Below are positions 11,317 through 19,980 of a DNA stretch of 64,000 nucleotides, one piece after another. Source of the DNA: Methylobacterium sp. GXS13. Its GTDB lineage: Bacteria > Pseudomonadota > Alphaproteobacteria > Rhizobiales > Beijerinckiaceae. The notes under the pieces were generated by a model. It had not been told where the DNA came from. It saw only the letters and a list, made by a program, of their open reading frames with translations, and searched no databases. Within the stretch, counting starts at the first letter, position 1. Every line of letters begins with the position of its first letter. The stretch is from the NCBI RefSeq assembly GCF_001455965.1, contig NZ_LKKO01000032.1:1-64000 (forward strand). Direction: 5' to 3'. The position numbers and the translations under genes were made by a program.

Positions 11317-13047
11317 TCAGTGGATCTCGGGTTCGGGGATGCCGCCCGCGCCCTCCAGGAAGTCGAAGTCGCAGCCCTCGTGCGCCTGCCTCACGTGCTG
11401 GGCGAACAGGCGGTTATAGCCGCGCGGATAGGCCCGGTCCGGCGGCACGAACGCCGCCACCCGCGCGGTGATCTCGGCCTCGTCCAGGTGCAGGTGGATG
11501 CGCCGCTCGGATACGTCGACGGTGATCAGGTCGCCGTTGCGCACGGCCGCCAGCGGGCCGCCGGCCGCCGATTCCGGCGAGACGTGCAGGATGCAGGCGC
11601 CGTAGCTGGTGCCGCTCATGCGCGCGTCCGAGATCCGCAGCATGTCGCGCACGCCCTGCCGGAGCAGCACCTTCGGGATCGGCAGCATGCCCCATTCGGG
11701 CATGCCGGGACCGCCGATCGGGCCGGCATTGCGCAGGACCATGACGTGGTCCGGGGTGACGTCGAGGTCGAGGTCGTTCACCGCCGCGCTCATGGCATCG
11801 TAATCGTCGAACACCAGGGCCGGACCGGTATGCTTGAGGAAGCGCGGGTCCGCGGCCGGCGGCTTGATCACGCAGCCATGCGGCGCGAGGTTGCCGTACA
11901 GGATCGCGGTGCCACCGCTCGCGACGATCGGCTTGTCCAACGGGCGGATCACGTCGTCGTTGTAGACGCTCATGCCGGCGAGCCCGTCGCCGATCGTGCC
12001 GCCGGTGACCGAGCGGGCGTCGAGGTGGAGGAGGGGGGACAGCCGCACCATCAGCGCCCGGATGCCGCCGGCGATATGGAAATCCTCCATCAGCCACTGG
12101 CCCGAGGGCCGCAGGTTGGCGATCACCGGCACCGTCTGGGCGAAGTCGTCGAACTCGGACAGCTTGATCGGGATCCCGGCCCGGCCCGCCATCGCCACCA
12201 GGTGGATCATCGCGTTGGTGGAGCCGGCCAGCGCGTTGTGGACCACGAGGGCGTTCTCCACCGAGCGCCGGTCGAGGATGTCGGACGGCTTCAGGTCCTC
12301 CCAGATCATCTCGACGATGCGCCGGCCGCAGGCGCTCGCCATGCGCGGATGGTCGGCATCGGCCGCCGGGATCGAGGCTGCGCCGGGCAGCGACAGGCCG
12401 AGCGCCTCGGCGATCGACGTCATGGTCGAGGCGGTGCCCATGGTCATGCAGGTGCCGAAGGTGCGGGCGATGCCCGCCTCCATGTCGTTCCACTGCTGCG
12501 TGGTGATGGTGCCGGCTTCCTTCTCGGCCCAGTATTTCCAGACGTCGGAGCCCGAGCCGAGGATCTTGCCGCCGGAATGCCCGCGCATCATCGGCCCGGC
12601 CGGCAGGAAGATCATCGGCAGGTTCATGGAGATGCCGCCCATCACCGTGCCGGGCGTGGTCTTGTCGCAACCGCCCATCAGCACCGCCCCGTCCACCGGG
12701 TGCTGGCGCAGCAATTCCTCCACCTCCATGGCGAGGAGGTTGCGGTAGAGCATCGTGGTCGGCTTGACGAAGTTTTCTGACAACGAGAGCGCCGGCAGCT
12801 CGATCGGGAAGCCGCCCGCCTGCCACACGCCGCGCTTCACTTGCTCGACCCGCTCGCGGAAGTGGAGGTGACAGGGGTTGATGTCGCTCCAGGTGTTGAT
12901 GATGCCGACGATCGGCTTGCCGGTGAAGTCGGCGCGCTCGTAGCCCATCTGGAGCATGCGCGAGCGGTGGCCGAAGCTGCGCAGGTCGGTGGCGCCGAAC
13001 CAGCGCTGGCTGCGCAGGTCGCCGAGGGTCTTCCTGTGTGCGGTCAT
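11317..13047 (-). CDS. IlvD/Edd-family sugar-acid dehydratase (L-arabinonate dehydratase-like)
   Basis: This 576-residue enzyme is of the dihydroxyacid/phosphogluconate dehydratase family, which turns aldonic acids into 2-keto-3-deoxy acids with an Fe-S cluster and Mg2+. The three cluster cysteines are visible in NTWSDINPCH, GGCDKTTPG and TFGTCMTMGTAST. Length and the opening RSQRWFGATDLRSFGHRSR match the subgroup acting on pentonates and hexonates (arabinonate, xylonate and similar) better than valine-pathway IlvD. Its ATG overlaps the stop of the MFS transporter gene (TGATG), so the two are translationally coupled. The exact sugar acid cannot be told from sequence alone. Confidence 0.88.
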   Translation of the reverse strand: MTAHRKTLGDLRSQRWFGATDLRSFGHRSRMLQMGYERADFTGKPIVGIINTWSDINPCHLHFRERVEQVKRGVWQAGGFPIELPALSLSENFVKPTTMLYRNLLAMEVEELLRQHPVDGAVLMGGCDKTTPGTVMGGISMNLPMIFLPAGPMMRGHSGGKILGSGSDVWKYWAEKEAGTITTQQWNDMEAGIARTFGTCMTMGTASTMTSIAEALGLSLPGAASIPAADADHPRMASACGRRIVEMIWEDLKPSDILDRRSVENALVVHNALAGSTNAMIHLVAMAGRAGIPIKLSEFDDFAQTVPVIANLRPSGQWLMEDFHIAGGIRALMVRLSPLLHLDARSVTGGTIGDGLAGMSVYNDDVIRPLDKPIVASGGTAILYGNLAPHGCVIKPPAADPRFLKHTGPALVFDDYDAMSAAVNDLDLDVTPDHVMVLRNAGPIGGPGMPEWGMLPIPKVLLRQGVRDMLRISDARMSGTSYGACILHVSPESAAGGPLAAVRNGDLITVDVSERRIHLHLDEAEITARVAAFVPPDRAYPRGYNRLFAQHVRQAHEGCDFDFLEGAGGIPEPEIH

Positions 13048-14414
13048 CAGACGGTCTCCGGTCTCACGCGCTCGGTCGCGGCGGCCGGTCGGCCAGCCGT
13101 GCCGTTCCGGCTCCCCTTCGCGCCCGGCGGGACCGCCAGGACGGTGATCGTCGCGGAGGCGAGCGCACAGGCGGCGAGGAAATACAGGCCGGCCTCATAG
13201 GTGCCGGTGGCGTCCTTCAGCCAACCCAGGACGTAAGGCCCGACGAAGCCGCCGAGATTGCCGATGGCGTTGATCAGGGCGATGCCCCCGGCCGCGGCCG
13301 GCCCCGACAGGAACTCCCCTGGCATCGCCCAGAAGGCGGGCTTGGTGCCGTAGAGGCCGACCGCCGCCACCGACATCGCCGTGAGCGCCCAGAGGCTGCC
13401 CAGCATCGGTCCCGCGGCGACGAGGCCAAGCGTGGCGATCACGCCGGCGACCACGAAGTGCCAGCGCCGCTCGTTGCGCCGGTCCGACGACCAGCTCCAG
13501 GCGATCATGCCCACCGTGCCGATGACGTAGGGGACCGCCGTGGCGAGGCCGGTCTCCCAGTCACTGAGCTTGAGGCTTTTCAGGATCGGCGGCAGGAAGA
13601 AGGTGATGCCGTAGGTCGCCGTGCCGATGCAGAAATAGATCGCCGCGAGCGACAGAACCCGGCCATCGGTCAGCGCCTGCTTGAGGGTGAAATGCCCGTG
13701 CGTCCGGACCGTGCTCCGGCGCTCGGCTTCCAGGGTATCCTCCAGCCAGGCCCGCTCCTCGGACGTCAGCCAGTCCGCCTTGGCGGGCCGGTCGGTCATC
13801 AGCGCAAGCACGACGAAGGCCAGCAGGATCGAGGGCACCGCTTCCAGCAGGAACAGCCATTGCCAGCCATGCAGGCCCAGCACCCCGTCGAGCTGGAGCA
13901 GCGCCCCCGAGATCACCGCCGTGAGGGCGTTCGAGCCCGGCACCGCCAGGAACAGGGCCGCCACCACCCGGGCCCGGTAGCGCCGGGGGAACCAGTAGGT
14001 GAAGTACAGGATCATCCCCGGGAAGAACCCGGCCTCGGCCACTCCCAGCAGGAAGCGCATCGTCAGGAAGCTCACCGGACCGGTGATGAAAGCCATCGCG
14101 CCCGCGACGAGGCCCCAGGTGACCATGATCCGGGCGATCCAGAGCCGCGCCCCGTTGCGCTCCAGGAGGAGGTTGCTGGGAATCTCGAAGATGACGTAGC
14201 CGAGGAAGAAGATCCCCGCGCCCCAGCCGTAGACGGTCGCCGAGAATCCAAATTCCCGGTTCAGCCCGAACGAGGCGAAGCCGACATTGGTGCGATCCAT
14301 GTAGGCGATGAAGTAGATCAACACGATGAGCGGCAGCAGCCGCCACGAAACCTTGGCGACCGTGCGCCGCTCGATCTCGGGCAATGCTGAGACCGTCGAT
14401 ATGCCCCCCGACAT
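13047..14414 (-). CDS. MFS transporter, anion:cation symporter (ACS) type
   Basis: This 455-residue protein has the twelve hydrophobic segments of the major facilitator superfamily. YFIAYMDRTNVGFASFGLNR in the first helix and the following YGWGAGIFFLGYVIFEIPSN are the classic start of ACS-family carriers. These import hexuronates, sugar acids, tartrate, phthalate or related carboxylates with protons. The gene sits directly between an RraA-like gene (60 bases upstream) and a sugar-acid dehydratase (overlapping), so a sugar-acid substrate is the natural inference. Start ATG at 14414. Confidence 0.9.
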   Translation of the reverse strand: MSGGISTVSALPEIERRTVAKVSWRLLPLIVLIYFIAYMDRTNVGFASFGLNREFGFSATVYGWGAGIFFLGYVIFEIPSNLLLERNGARLWIARIMVTWGLVAGAMAFITGPVSFLTMRFLLGVAEAGFFPGMILYFTYWFPRRYRARVVAALFLAVPGSNALTAVISGALLQLDGVLGLHGWQWLFLLEAVPSILLAFVVLALMTDRPAKADWLTSEERAWLEDTLEAERRSTVRTHGHFTLKQALTDGRVLSLAAIYFCIGTATYGITFFLPPILKSLKLSDWETGLATAVPYVIGTVGMIAWSWSSDRRNERRWHFVVAGVIATLGLVAAGPMLGSLWALTAMSVAAVGLYGTKPAFWAMPGEFLSGPAAAGGIALINAIGNLGGFVGPYVLGWLKDATGTYEAGLYFLAACALASATITVLAVPPGAKGSRNGTAGRPAAATERVRPETV

Positions 14415-14474
14415 AGCGCTCCCCCACCCCTGAATGTTTTGCGCCGGCGATTCGCCGATCTGTATCGAGCGCCG

Positions 14475-15200
14475 TCAGCGCCCGTTCTGCTTCCGCCACG
14501 CGGCGAAGTCGGCGAGACTCTGCTCGTCGGTGGCTGGATAGAGGCCGAGGATCGAGCGGCCCTTGCGCACCTCCTCGGTGACGAAATCCTCGTAGGCGGT
14601 CATCTCGACGGCCTCGTCGGCGATCGCGTCGGCGAGATGGGCCGGGATCACGGCCACGCCGTCGCCGTCGCCGACGATCACGTCGCCGGGGAAGACCGGG
14701 GCGTCGCCGCAGCCGATCGGCACGTTGATGTCGATCGCCTGGTGGTGCGTGAGGTTGGTCGGCGCCGAGGGGCGCACGTGGTAGCTCGGCATGTCGAGCC
14801 GGGCGATCTCGTCGGCGTCGCGGAAGCCGCCATCGGTGACGAGCCCGGCGCAGCCCCGCACCATCAGGCGGGTCGCCAGGATCGAGCCGGCCGAGGCCGC
14901 CCGGGCATCCTTGCGGCTGTCGATCACGAACACGGCGCCGGGCGGGCACTCCTCCACCGCCTTGCGCTGCGGATGCGCCCGGTCGCGGAACACCGTGATC
15001 GGGTTCAGGTCCTCGCGGGCCGGGATGTAGCGCAGGGTGAACGCCTCGCCGACCATCGTGCCGCCGCCGGTCTTCAGCGGGCGGACATCCTGGATCATCT
15101 GATTGCGCAGGCCGCGCTTGAACAGGGCGGTCATCAGCGTCGCCGTGCTGACCGTCTTGAGCTTGTCGCGGGTTTCCTGGGACAGCCCGGGCATCCGCAT
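14475..15200 (-). CDS. RraA-like protein (HMG/CHA aldolase-related superfamily)
   Basis: This protein is 241 residues from ATG 15200 (a second ATG at 15194 is better spaced from GGGGGAGGAG, so either may be used). It shows the RraA-fold signature GCAGLVTDGGFRDADEI plus PGDVIVGDGDGVAVIP near the end. Relatives are metal-dependent aldolases/decarboxylases acting on 4-hydroxy-4-methyl-2-oxoglutarate and similar 2-keto acids; others only bind RNase E. In this sugar-acid cluster, an aldolase or lyase role is more likely than RNase regulation. It is the first gene of the leftward unit, directly behind a conserved operator-like site. A longer frame upstream lacks family similarity. Confidence 0.82.
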   Translation of the reverse strand: MRMPGLSQETRDKLKTVSTATLMTALFKRGLRNQMIQDVRPLKTGGGTMVGEAFTLRYIPAREDLNPITVFRDRAHPQRKAVEECPPGAVFVIDSRKDARAASAGSILATRLMVRGCAGLVTDGGFRDADEIARLDMPSYHVRPSAPTNLTHHQAIDINVPIGCGDAPVFPGDVIVGDGDGVAVIPAHLADAIADEAVEMTAYEDFVTEEVRKGRSILGLYPATDEQSLADFAAWRKQNGR

Positions 15201-15266
15201 CTCCTCCCCCTGAAGGCGGTCGCCGTCGATTCCGGATCGTCGAGGATCCGGCCGGCGCGGATGCAC

Positions 15267-15290
15267 CCTGGGCGACACCTGATATCTCAG
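15267..15290 (+). promoter_or_regulatory. Operator-like site 1: CCTGGG-N6-CTGATATCTCAG
   Basis: The region between the divergent RraA-like and GntR genes contains CCTGGG, six bases, then CTGATATCTCAG (15279-15290). The core CCTGA-TATC-TCAGG is a perfect 5-bp inverted repeat. The same composite, with identical spacing and an identical 12-base core, occurs on the other strand at 16111-16134, before the ThDP enzyme gene. Binding by the adjacent GntR/FCD regulator is the obvious inference. Confidence 0.7.
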
Positions 15291-15411
15291 GGCTTGAGTA
15301 GGACGCTGCCTGCATCCATTGTCAACTGCAGCAGGCAAGAGCTTCGAGACAGGCGAGGGCGGGTTGGCCGAAGCGCGGATTCCGACGGCAGGCTCCAAGG
15401 CGAGCGGAGCC

Positions 15412-16074
15412 ATGGCCGACGCGAGGCGGCCGCGATCCCTCGCCGAGACTGCCTACGACGCGATCGAGCAGATGATCATCAGCCGGCACCTTGCGCCGGG
15501 CGCGATGGTGTCGGAGGGCGAACTCGGCGAGGAATTGGCGCTCGGGCGCACCCCGGTCCGCGAGGCGCTGGCCCGGCTCAAGACGATCGGCTTCGTCGAG
15601 GTCCATCCGCGCCGCGGCGTGCTCGTCACCCCGGTCGACATCATCAAGCATCTCGAATTGCTCGAAGTCCGGCGCCCGCTCGACGAGACGGTGGCCCGCT
15701 GCGTGATCGCCCGCGCCTCGGATCAGGATCTAGCGACTCTGCAGGCGCAGACCGAAGGTTTGCTCGTGGCCGCTGCCGCGCGGGACCGCGAGGTCTATTT
15801 CCGCCACAAGCGCGCCCTGCACGAGGCGCTGGTCGGGGCGGCCTACAACCCGACCCTGACCAGCACCATGGGCCCGCTCCACGCCCAGTCCCGGCGCTTC
15901 TGGTACACCTACGAACCCACCGCCAGCTTCCTCGACTGCGCCGGCATCCACGCGACGATCGTGGCCGGCATAGCGGCCCGCGAGTCCGATCAGGCCCTTG
16001 CCGGAATCGGCACGCTGTTCGACCTCCTCGACCAGATAACCCGTCGGGCCCTCGACCGCCGGCCCTTGGTCTGA
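15412..16074 (+). CDS. GntR-family regulator with FCD ligand-binding domain
   Basis: The winged-helix GntR domain (about residues 8-75, with ALGRTPVREALARLKTIGFVEV) is followed by an all-helical FCD domain with YFRHKRALHEALVGAAYN. This is the FadR subgroup that usually senses sugar acids or other carboxylates and represses neighbouring catabolic genes. ATG 15412 (220 residues) is chosen because the GntR domain begins just after it. The frame is open upstream to TTG 15319, which would add 31 residues and run closer to the operator. It lies between two arms of a sugar-acid cluster, each preceded by the same operator-like element. Confidence 0.88.
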   Translation: MADARRPRSLAETAYDAIEQMIISRHLAPGAMVSEGELGEELALGRTPVREALARLKTIGFVEVHPRRGVLVTPVDIIKHLELLEVRRPLDETVARCVIARASDQDLATLQAQTEGLLVAAAARDREVYFRHKRALHEALVGAAYNPTLTSTMGPLHAQSRRFWYTYEPTASFLDCAGIHATIVAGIAARESDQALAGIGTLFDLLDQITRRALDRRPLV

Positions 16075-16102
16075 CAGGTTGACCCGGCCACCCGCGGCCC
16101 TA

Positions 16103-16135
16103 TCCTGGGACTGAGATATCAGTCGCATCCCAGGA
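16103..16135. promoter_or_regulatory. Operator-like site 2 nested in an inverted repeat
   Basis: TCCTGGGA (16103-16110) and TCCCAGGA (16128-16135) form an 8-bp inverted repeat. Inside it lies the palindrome ACTGA-GATA-TCAGT (16110-16123). Read on the minus strand, the right part gives CCTGGG-N6-CTGATATCTCAG, identical in core and spacing to site 1. It lies 91 bases before the ThDP enzyme start and just after the regulator gene, suited to controlling the rightward arm. Confidence 0.7.
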
Positions 16136-16225
16136 CACGGCAGCGGTCAGGTTCAAGGCCGCGACAGGACGGTCGGCTGCCCCTGGAGACATCCTCCGGG
16201 GGGCGCATCGCCAGGGAGAAACGGC

Positions 16226-17896
16226 TTGAGCGGATTGCCCCCACGCACCGGCGCGCAGGTGCTCGTCGATCAATTGCTCGTCCAGGGCGTCGAGCGGGTC
16301 ACCTGCGTGCCCGGCGAGAGCTACCTCGCGGTCCTCGATGCCCTGCGCGACAGCGGCATCGACGTGCTCGTCTGCCGGCAGGAGGGCGGCGCCGCGATCA
16401 TGGCCGAGGCCGCCGGCAAGCTCACCGGCCGCCCAGGCATCTGTTTCGTCACCCGCGGCCCCGGGGCTACCAACGCCTCGGCCGGAGTTCATATCGCCCG
16501 CCAGGATTCGACGCCGATGATCCTGTTCGTCGGGCAGATCGCCCGGGCGATGCGCGACCGGGAAGCGTTCCAAGAGGTCGATTACCGGCAGATGTTCGGC
16601 GGCCTGGCCAAGTGGGCGGTGGAAATCGACGATGCGGCCCGCATCCCGGAGATCCTGGCCCGGGCCTTCAGGGTTGCGCTCCAGGGTCGGCCGGGGCCGG
16701 TCCTGAGCGCCCTGCCAGAGGACATGCTCGACGACGTGGCGGCGGTCGCCGACGCCCCGCTTGTCGTTCCGGCCGAGCCTGCCCCGTCGCCGGCGGATGT
16801 GGAGCGGCTGGGCACGATGCTGGCCGCGGCTCGGCGCCCTGTAGTCCTGGTCGGGGGCGCGCGCTGGACAGAATCCGCCCGCGCCACCCTGGCCGCTTGG
16901 GCCGAGCGCCACGACGTGCCGGTGGCGGTCTCGTTCCGGCGCGCCAACCTGTTCTCCGCCGACCATCCTAATTTCGCCGGCGAGCTCGGGATCGGGCCGA
17001 ACCCGGCGCTCCTGGCGCGGATCAAGGAGTCCGACCTGCTGCTCATGGTCGGCGGCCGCCTCTCCGAGATGCCGGCCCAATCCTACGGCCTGCTGGGCAT
17101 CCCCGATCCCGGCCTGCCGCTGGTCCACGTTCATCCCGACCCGGCGGAGCTCGGCCGGGTCTATCAGCCGGCTCTGGCGATCCAGGCGACTCCGGAAGCG
17201 TTCTGCGCGGCGCTGCCCGCCTACGATGCGCCCCGGACCGGACGCGCCGCCGAGGCCCATGCCTCCTACCGGGCTTGGTCGGAGACCCCGGAACCGAAGC
17301 CCGGCGCGTTCCAGTACGGCCAGGCGATCACCTGGCTGCGGGAACGGCTGCCGCCGGAGGCGGTGATCTGCAACGGCGCCGGCAACTTCGCCACCTGGAT
17401 CCACCGCTACTACCGGTTCCGTGCCTTCGGCACGCAGCTCGCCCCGACCTCGGGCTCCATGGGCTACGGGCTGCCGGCGGCCGTGATGGCCAAGCGCAGC
17501 CTGCCGGAGCGGATCGTCGTGGCGCTCGCGGGCGACGGCGACGTGATGATGACCGTGCAGGAATTCGCCACGGCCGTGCAGTACGGCATCGCCATCGTGG
17601 TCGTGGTCCTGGACAACGGCATGTACGGCACGATCCGGATGCACCAGGAGCGCGAATATCCCGGGCGCGTCTCGGCGACCGAGCTGCGCAATCCTGACTT
17701 CGCAGCCCTGGCCCGCTCCTGCGGCGGCCACGGCGAGCGCGTCGAGTGCACCGCGGACTTCGCCCCCGCCTTCGAGCGCAGCCTGGCCGCCGGGATCCCG
17801 GCGATGATCCACTGCCTCGTCGATCCGGAGGCGCTCACCCCGACCATGACCCTCGCGGCGATCCGCGCGAAGGCCCTGGCGGCACGTGAGGGCTGA
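16226..17896 (+). CDS. Thiamine diphosphate-dependent enzyme of the acetolactate synthase/2-keto acid decarboxylase family
   Basis: The 556 residues start from TTG 16226, placed a few bases after AGGGAGA. Three domains are seen. The N-terminal PYR domain has the cofactor-activating Glu at position 31 (CVPGESYL) and EGGAAIMAEAAGKLTG. A central domain lies at about 195-320. The C-terminal PP domain has the metal/ThDP motif GDGDVMMTVQEF ending in VVVLDN. The ALS-like family includes carboligases, 2-keto acid decarboxylases and oxalyl-CoA-type lyases, and the sequence alone does not choose. The neighbours (sugar-acid dehydratase, semialdehyde dehydrogenase) suggest a 2-keto acid from sugar-acid breakdown as substrate. 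The dehydrogenase gene follows after 60 bases. Confidence 0.85.
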   Translation: MSGLPPRTGAQVLVDQLLVQGVERVTCVPGESYLAVLDALRDSGIDVLVCRQEGGAAIMAEAAGKLTGRPGICFVTRGPGATNASAGVHIARQDSTPMILFVGQIARAMRDREAFQEVDYRQMFGGLAKWAVEIDDAARIPEILARAFRVALQGRPGPVLSALPEDMLDDVAAVADAPLVVPAEPAPSPADVERLGTMLAAARRPVVLVGGARWTESARATLAAWAERHDVPVAVSFRRANLFSADHPNFAGELGIGPNPALLARIKESDLLLMVGGRLSEMPAQSYGLLGIPDPGLPLVHVHPDPAELGRVYQPALAIQATPEAFCAALPAYDAPRTGRAAEAHASYRAWSETPEPKPGAFQYGQAITWLRERLPPEAVICNGAGNFATWIHRYYRFRAFGTQLAPTSGSMGYGLPAAVMAKRSLPERIVVALAGDGDVMMTVQEFATAVQYGIAIVVVVLDNGMYGTIRMHQEREYPGRVSATELRNPDFAALARSCGGHGERVECTADFAPAFERSLAAGIPAMIHCLVDPEALTPTMTLAAIRAKALAAREG

Positions 17897-17956
17897 GAGG
17901 CCCCCAACACCGACCCGGTGCGGAAGACCCGCACCCGTTTCGAACAGGAGTCGATT

Positions 17957-19534
17957 ATGACCGTGCGTGGCGAAAACCTGATCGGCGCTCAGGCCCGGCG
18001 AGGCACGCAGGCCGCGTTCCAGGCCGTGGAGGCGGTCACCGGCAACACCCTGGAACCCGAGTTCCCGGGCGCGAGCCTCGAAGATCTGGACCTGGCCTGC
18101 GCCCTGGCGGATTCCGCCTTCGACACGTACCGCGAGACCGCGCCGGAGGCCCGGGCGGCTTTCCTCGAGGCGATCGCGGCCAACATCCTCGACATCGGCG
18201 ATGATCTCGTCACCCGCTGCATGGCGGAGACCGGCCTGCCCCGGCCGCGGATCGAGGGCGAGCGCGGCCGGACCGTGGGTCAGCTGCGCCTGTTCGCCGG
18301 CGTCTTGCGCGAGGGCAGCGCCTTCCAGATCCGCATCGACCCTGCTCTGCCGGACCGCAAGCCGCTGCCGCGGCCGGACCTGCGCTTGCGGATGCTCGCC
18401 CTGGGACCGGTGGCGGTGTTCGGCGCCAGCAACTTCCCGCTCGCCTTCTCGGTGGCCGGCGGCGACACCGCCTCGGCGCTGGCGGCCGGCTGCCCGGTGA
18501 TCGTCAAGGCACACCCGGCCCATCCCGGCACTTCGGAACTGGTCGGCCGGGCGATTCAGAAGGCTGTCGCTGCGAGCGGCCTGCCGGAAGGGGTGTTCTC
18601 GCTGCTGTTCGATGCCGGCCAGTCGATCGGGCAGGGGCTGGTGGCCGATCCCCGCATCGCCGCGGTGGGCTTCACCGGATCGCGCCGGGGCGGCACCGCC
18701 CTGATGGAGATCGCGGCCAAGCGTCCCCGCCCGATCCCGGTCTATGCCGAGATGAGCAGCATCAACCCGGTCCTGCTGTTCCCGGGCGCCCTGGCGGCCC
18801 GGGGCGAGGCGATCGGCCGGGCCTTCGCGGCCTCCCTCACGCTCGGCGCCGGACAGTTCTGCACCAATCCCGGCCTGATCCTGGCAATGCCCGGCCCCGG
18901 CCTCGACGCGTTCCTGGCCTCGGCCACGGCCGCCCTGCGCGAGAGCCCGGCCGCGACCATGCTGACCCCCGGGATCCACCGCGCCTATTGCGACAGTGTC
19001 GCGCAACTCGCCGGCCACGCCGCCGTCACGCGCCTCGCCGAAGGGCCCGAAGGTTCCGCGAACCAGGGCCGGGCGGCCCTGTTCGCCACCGATGCGGACG
19101 CCTTCGTGTCTGAGCCGGAACTGCAGGAGGAGATGTTCGGTGCCGCGGCCCTGGTGGTGCGCTGCCCCGACCTCGCGGCGATGCGGAAGGTCTTGGAGCA
19201 TCTCGAAGGCCAGCTCACCGCCTCCCTGCACATCGCCCCTGAGGACCATGCGGCCGTGCGGGACCTGCTGCCGCTGCTGGAGCGCCGGGTCGGGCGCATC
19301 CTGGTCGACGGCTTCGGCACCGGGGTCGAGGTGGCGCCCGCCATGGTCCATGGCGGGCCGTATCCGGCGACCTCCGACGGACGAACGACCTCGGTGGGCA
19401 GCCTCGCGATCGACCGCTTCCTGCGGCCGGTGAGCTACCAGGACTTCCCCGACACCCTGCTCCCCGAGGCCCTTCAGGAGGCCAATCCCCTCGACCTGCC
19501 ACGCCGGATCGACGGCACCCTCGAACGCCGCTGA
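17957..19534 (+). CDS. Aldehyde dehydrogenase, alpha-ketoglutarate semialdehyde (2,5-dioxovalerate) dehydrogenase type
   Basis: This 525-residue NAD(P)-dependent aldehyde dehydrogenase has the catalytic Cys at residue 302 in [10 protein letters not shown] and the general-base Glu at 265 in [31 protein letters not shown] and FTGSRRGG form the cofactor-binding part. These features match the long KGSADH-type group that makes 2-oxoglutarate from its semialdehyde in non-phosphorylative sugar-acid pathways, but related members oxidise other aldehydes. ATG 17957 follows AGGAG by six bases. It is the last gene of the rightward arm of the sugar-acid cluster. Confidence 0.9.
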   Translation: MTVRGENLIGAQARRGTQAAFQAVEAVTGNTLEPEFPGASLEDLDLACALADSAFDTYRETAPEARAAFLEAIAANILDIGDDLVTRCMAETGLPRPRIEGERGRTVGQLRLFAGVLREGSAFQIRIDPALPDRKPLPRPDLRLRMLALGPVAVFGASNFPLAFSVAGGDTASALAAGCPVIVKAHPAHPGTSELVGRAIQKAVAASGLPEGVFSLLFDAGQSIGQGLVADPRIAAVGFTGSRRGGTALMEIAAKRPRPIPVYAEMSSINPVLLFPGALAARGEAIGRAFAASLTLGAGQFCTNPGLILAMPGPGLDAFLASATAALRESPAATMLTPGIHRAYCDSVAQLAGHAAVTRLAEGPEGSANQGRAALFATDADAFVSEPELQEEMFGAAALVVRCPDLAAMRKVLEHLEGQLTASLHIAPEDHAAVRDLLPLLERRVGRILVDGFGTGVEVAPAMVHGGPYPATSDGRTTSVGSLAIDRFLRPVSYQDFPDTLLPEALQEANPLDLPRRIDGTLERR

Positions 19535-19664
19535 CAAGCCCCGGCGTGCGGGACCCGGCGCAGGCCGTCCACATCCGCGCGCCGTCGGCTCAAACGGTGC
19601 CCTTCGAACCCCATCGACCGCTTGCCGGGCCTGGGCTGCGCGTCTAGACAGCCCCGGCACATGG

Positions 19665-19739
<75 letters not shown>

Positions 19740-19980
19740 AATTCCTGGCCAATCGCTAGACTTCCGAGATCTGAGCCCAGTAGATCCGTCGCTAGTCTGG
19801 CGTCTCCTCAATCCTGCACAATCGGCCTTCGACGTCATTTTTGAGTTGCAGCGAAGCAGATCCACGGCGGTCGTGCTCTGTGTGAGTTCCTTGGCCTCGC
19901 GAAAGCGCGATGGCCATCCCAGGCTTGAAAGCCATCCGATCGAGCAGCTTTCCGCAGCCCGGACCGAACGCAGCTGATGC

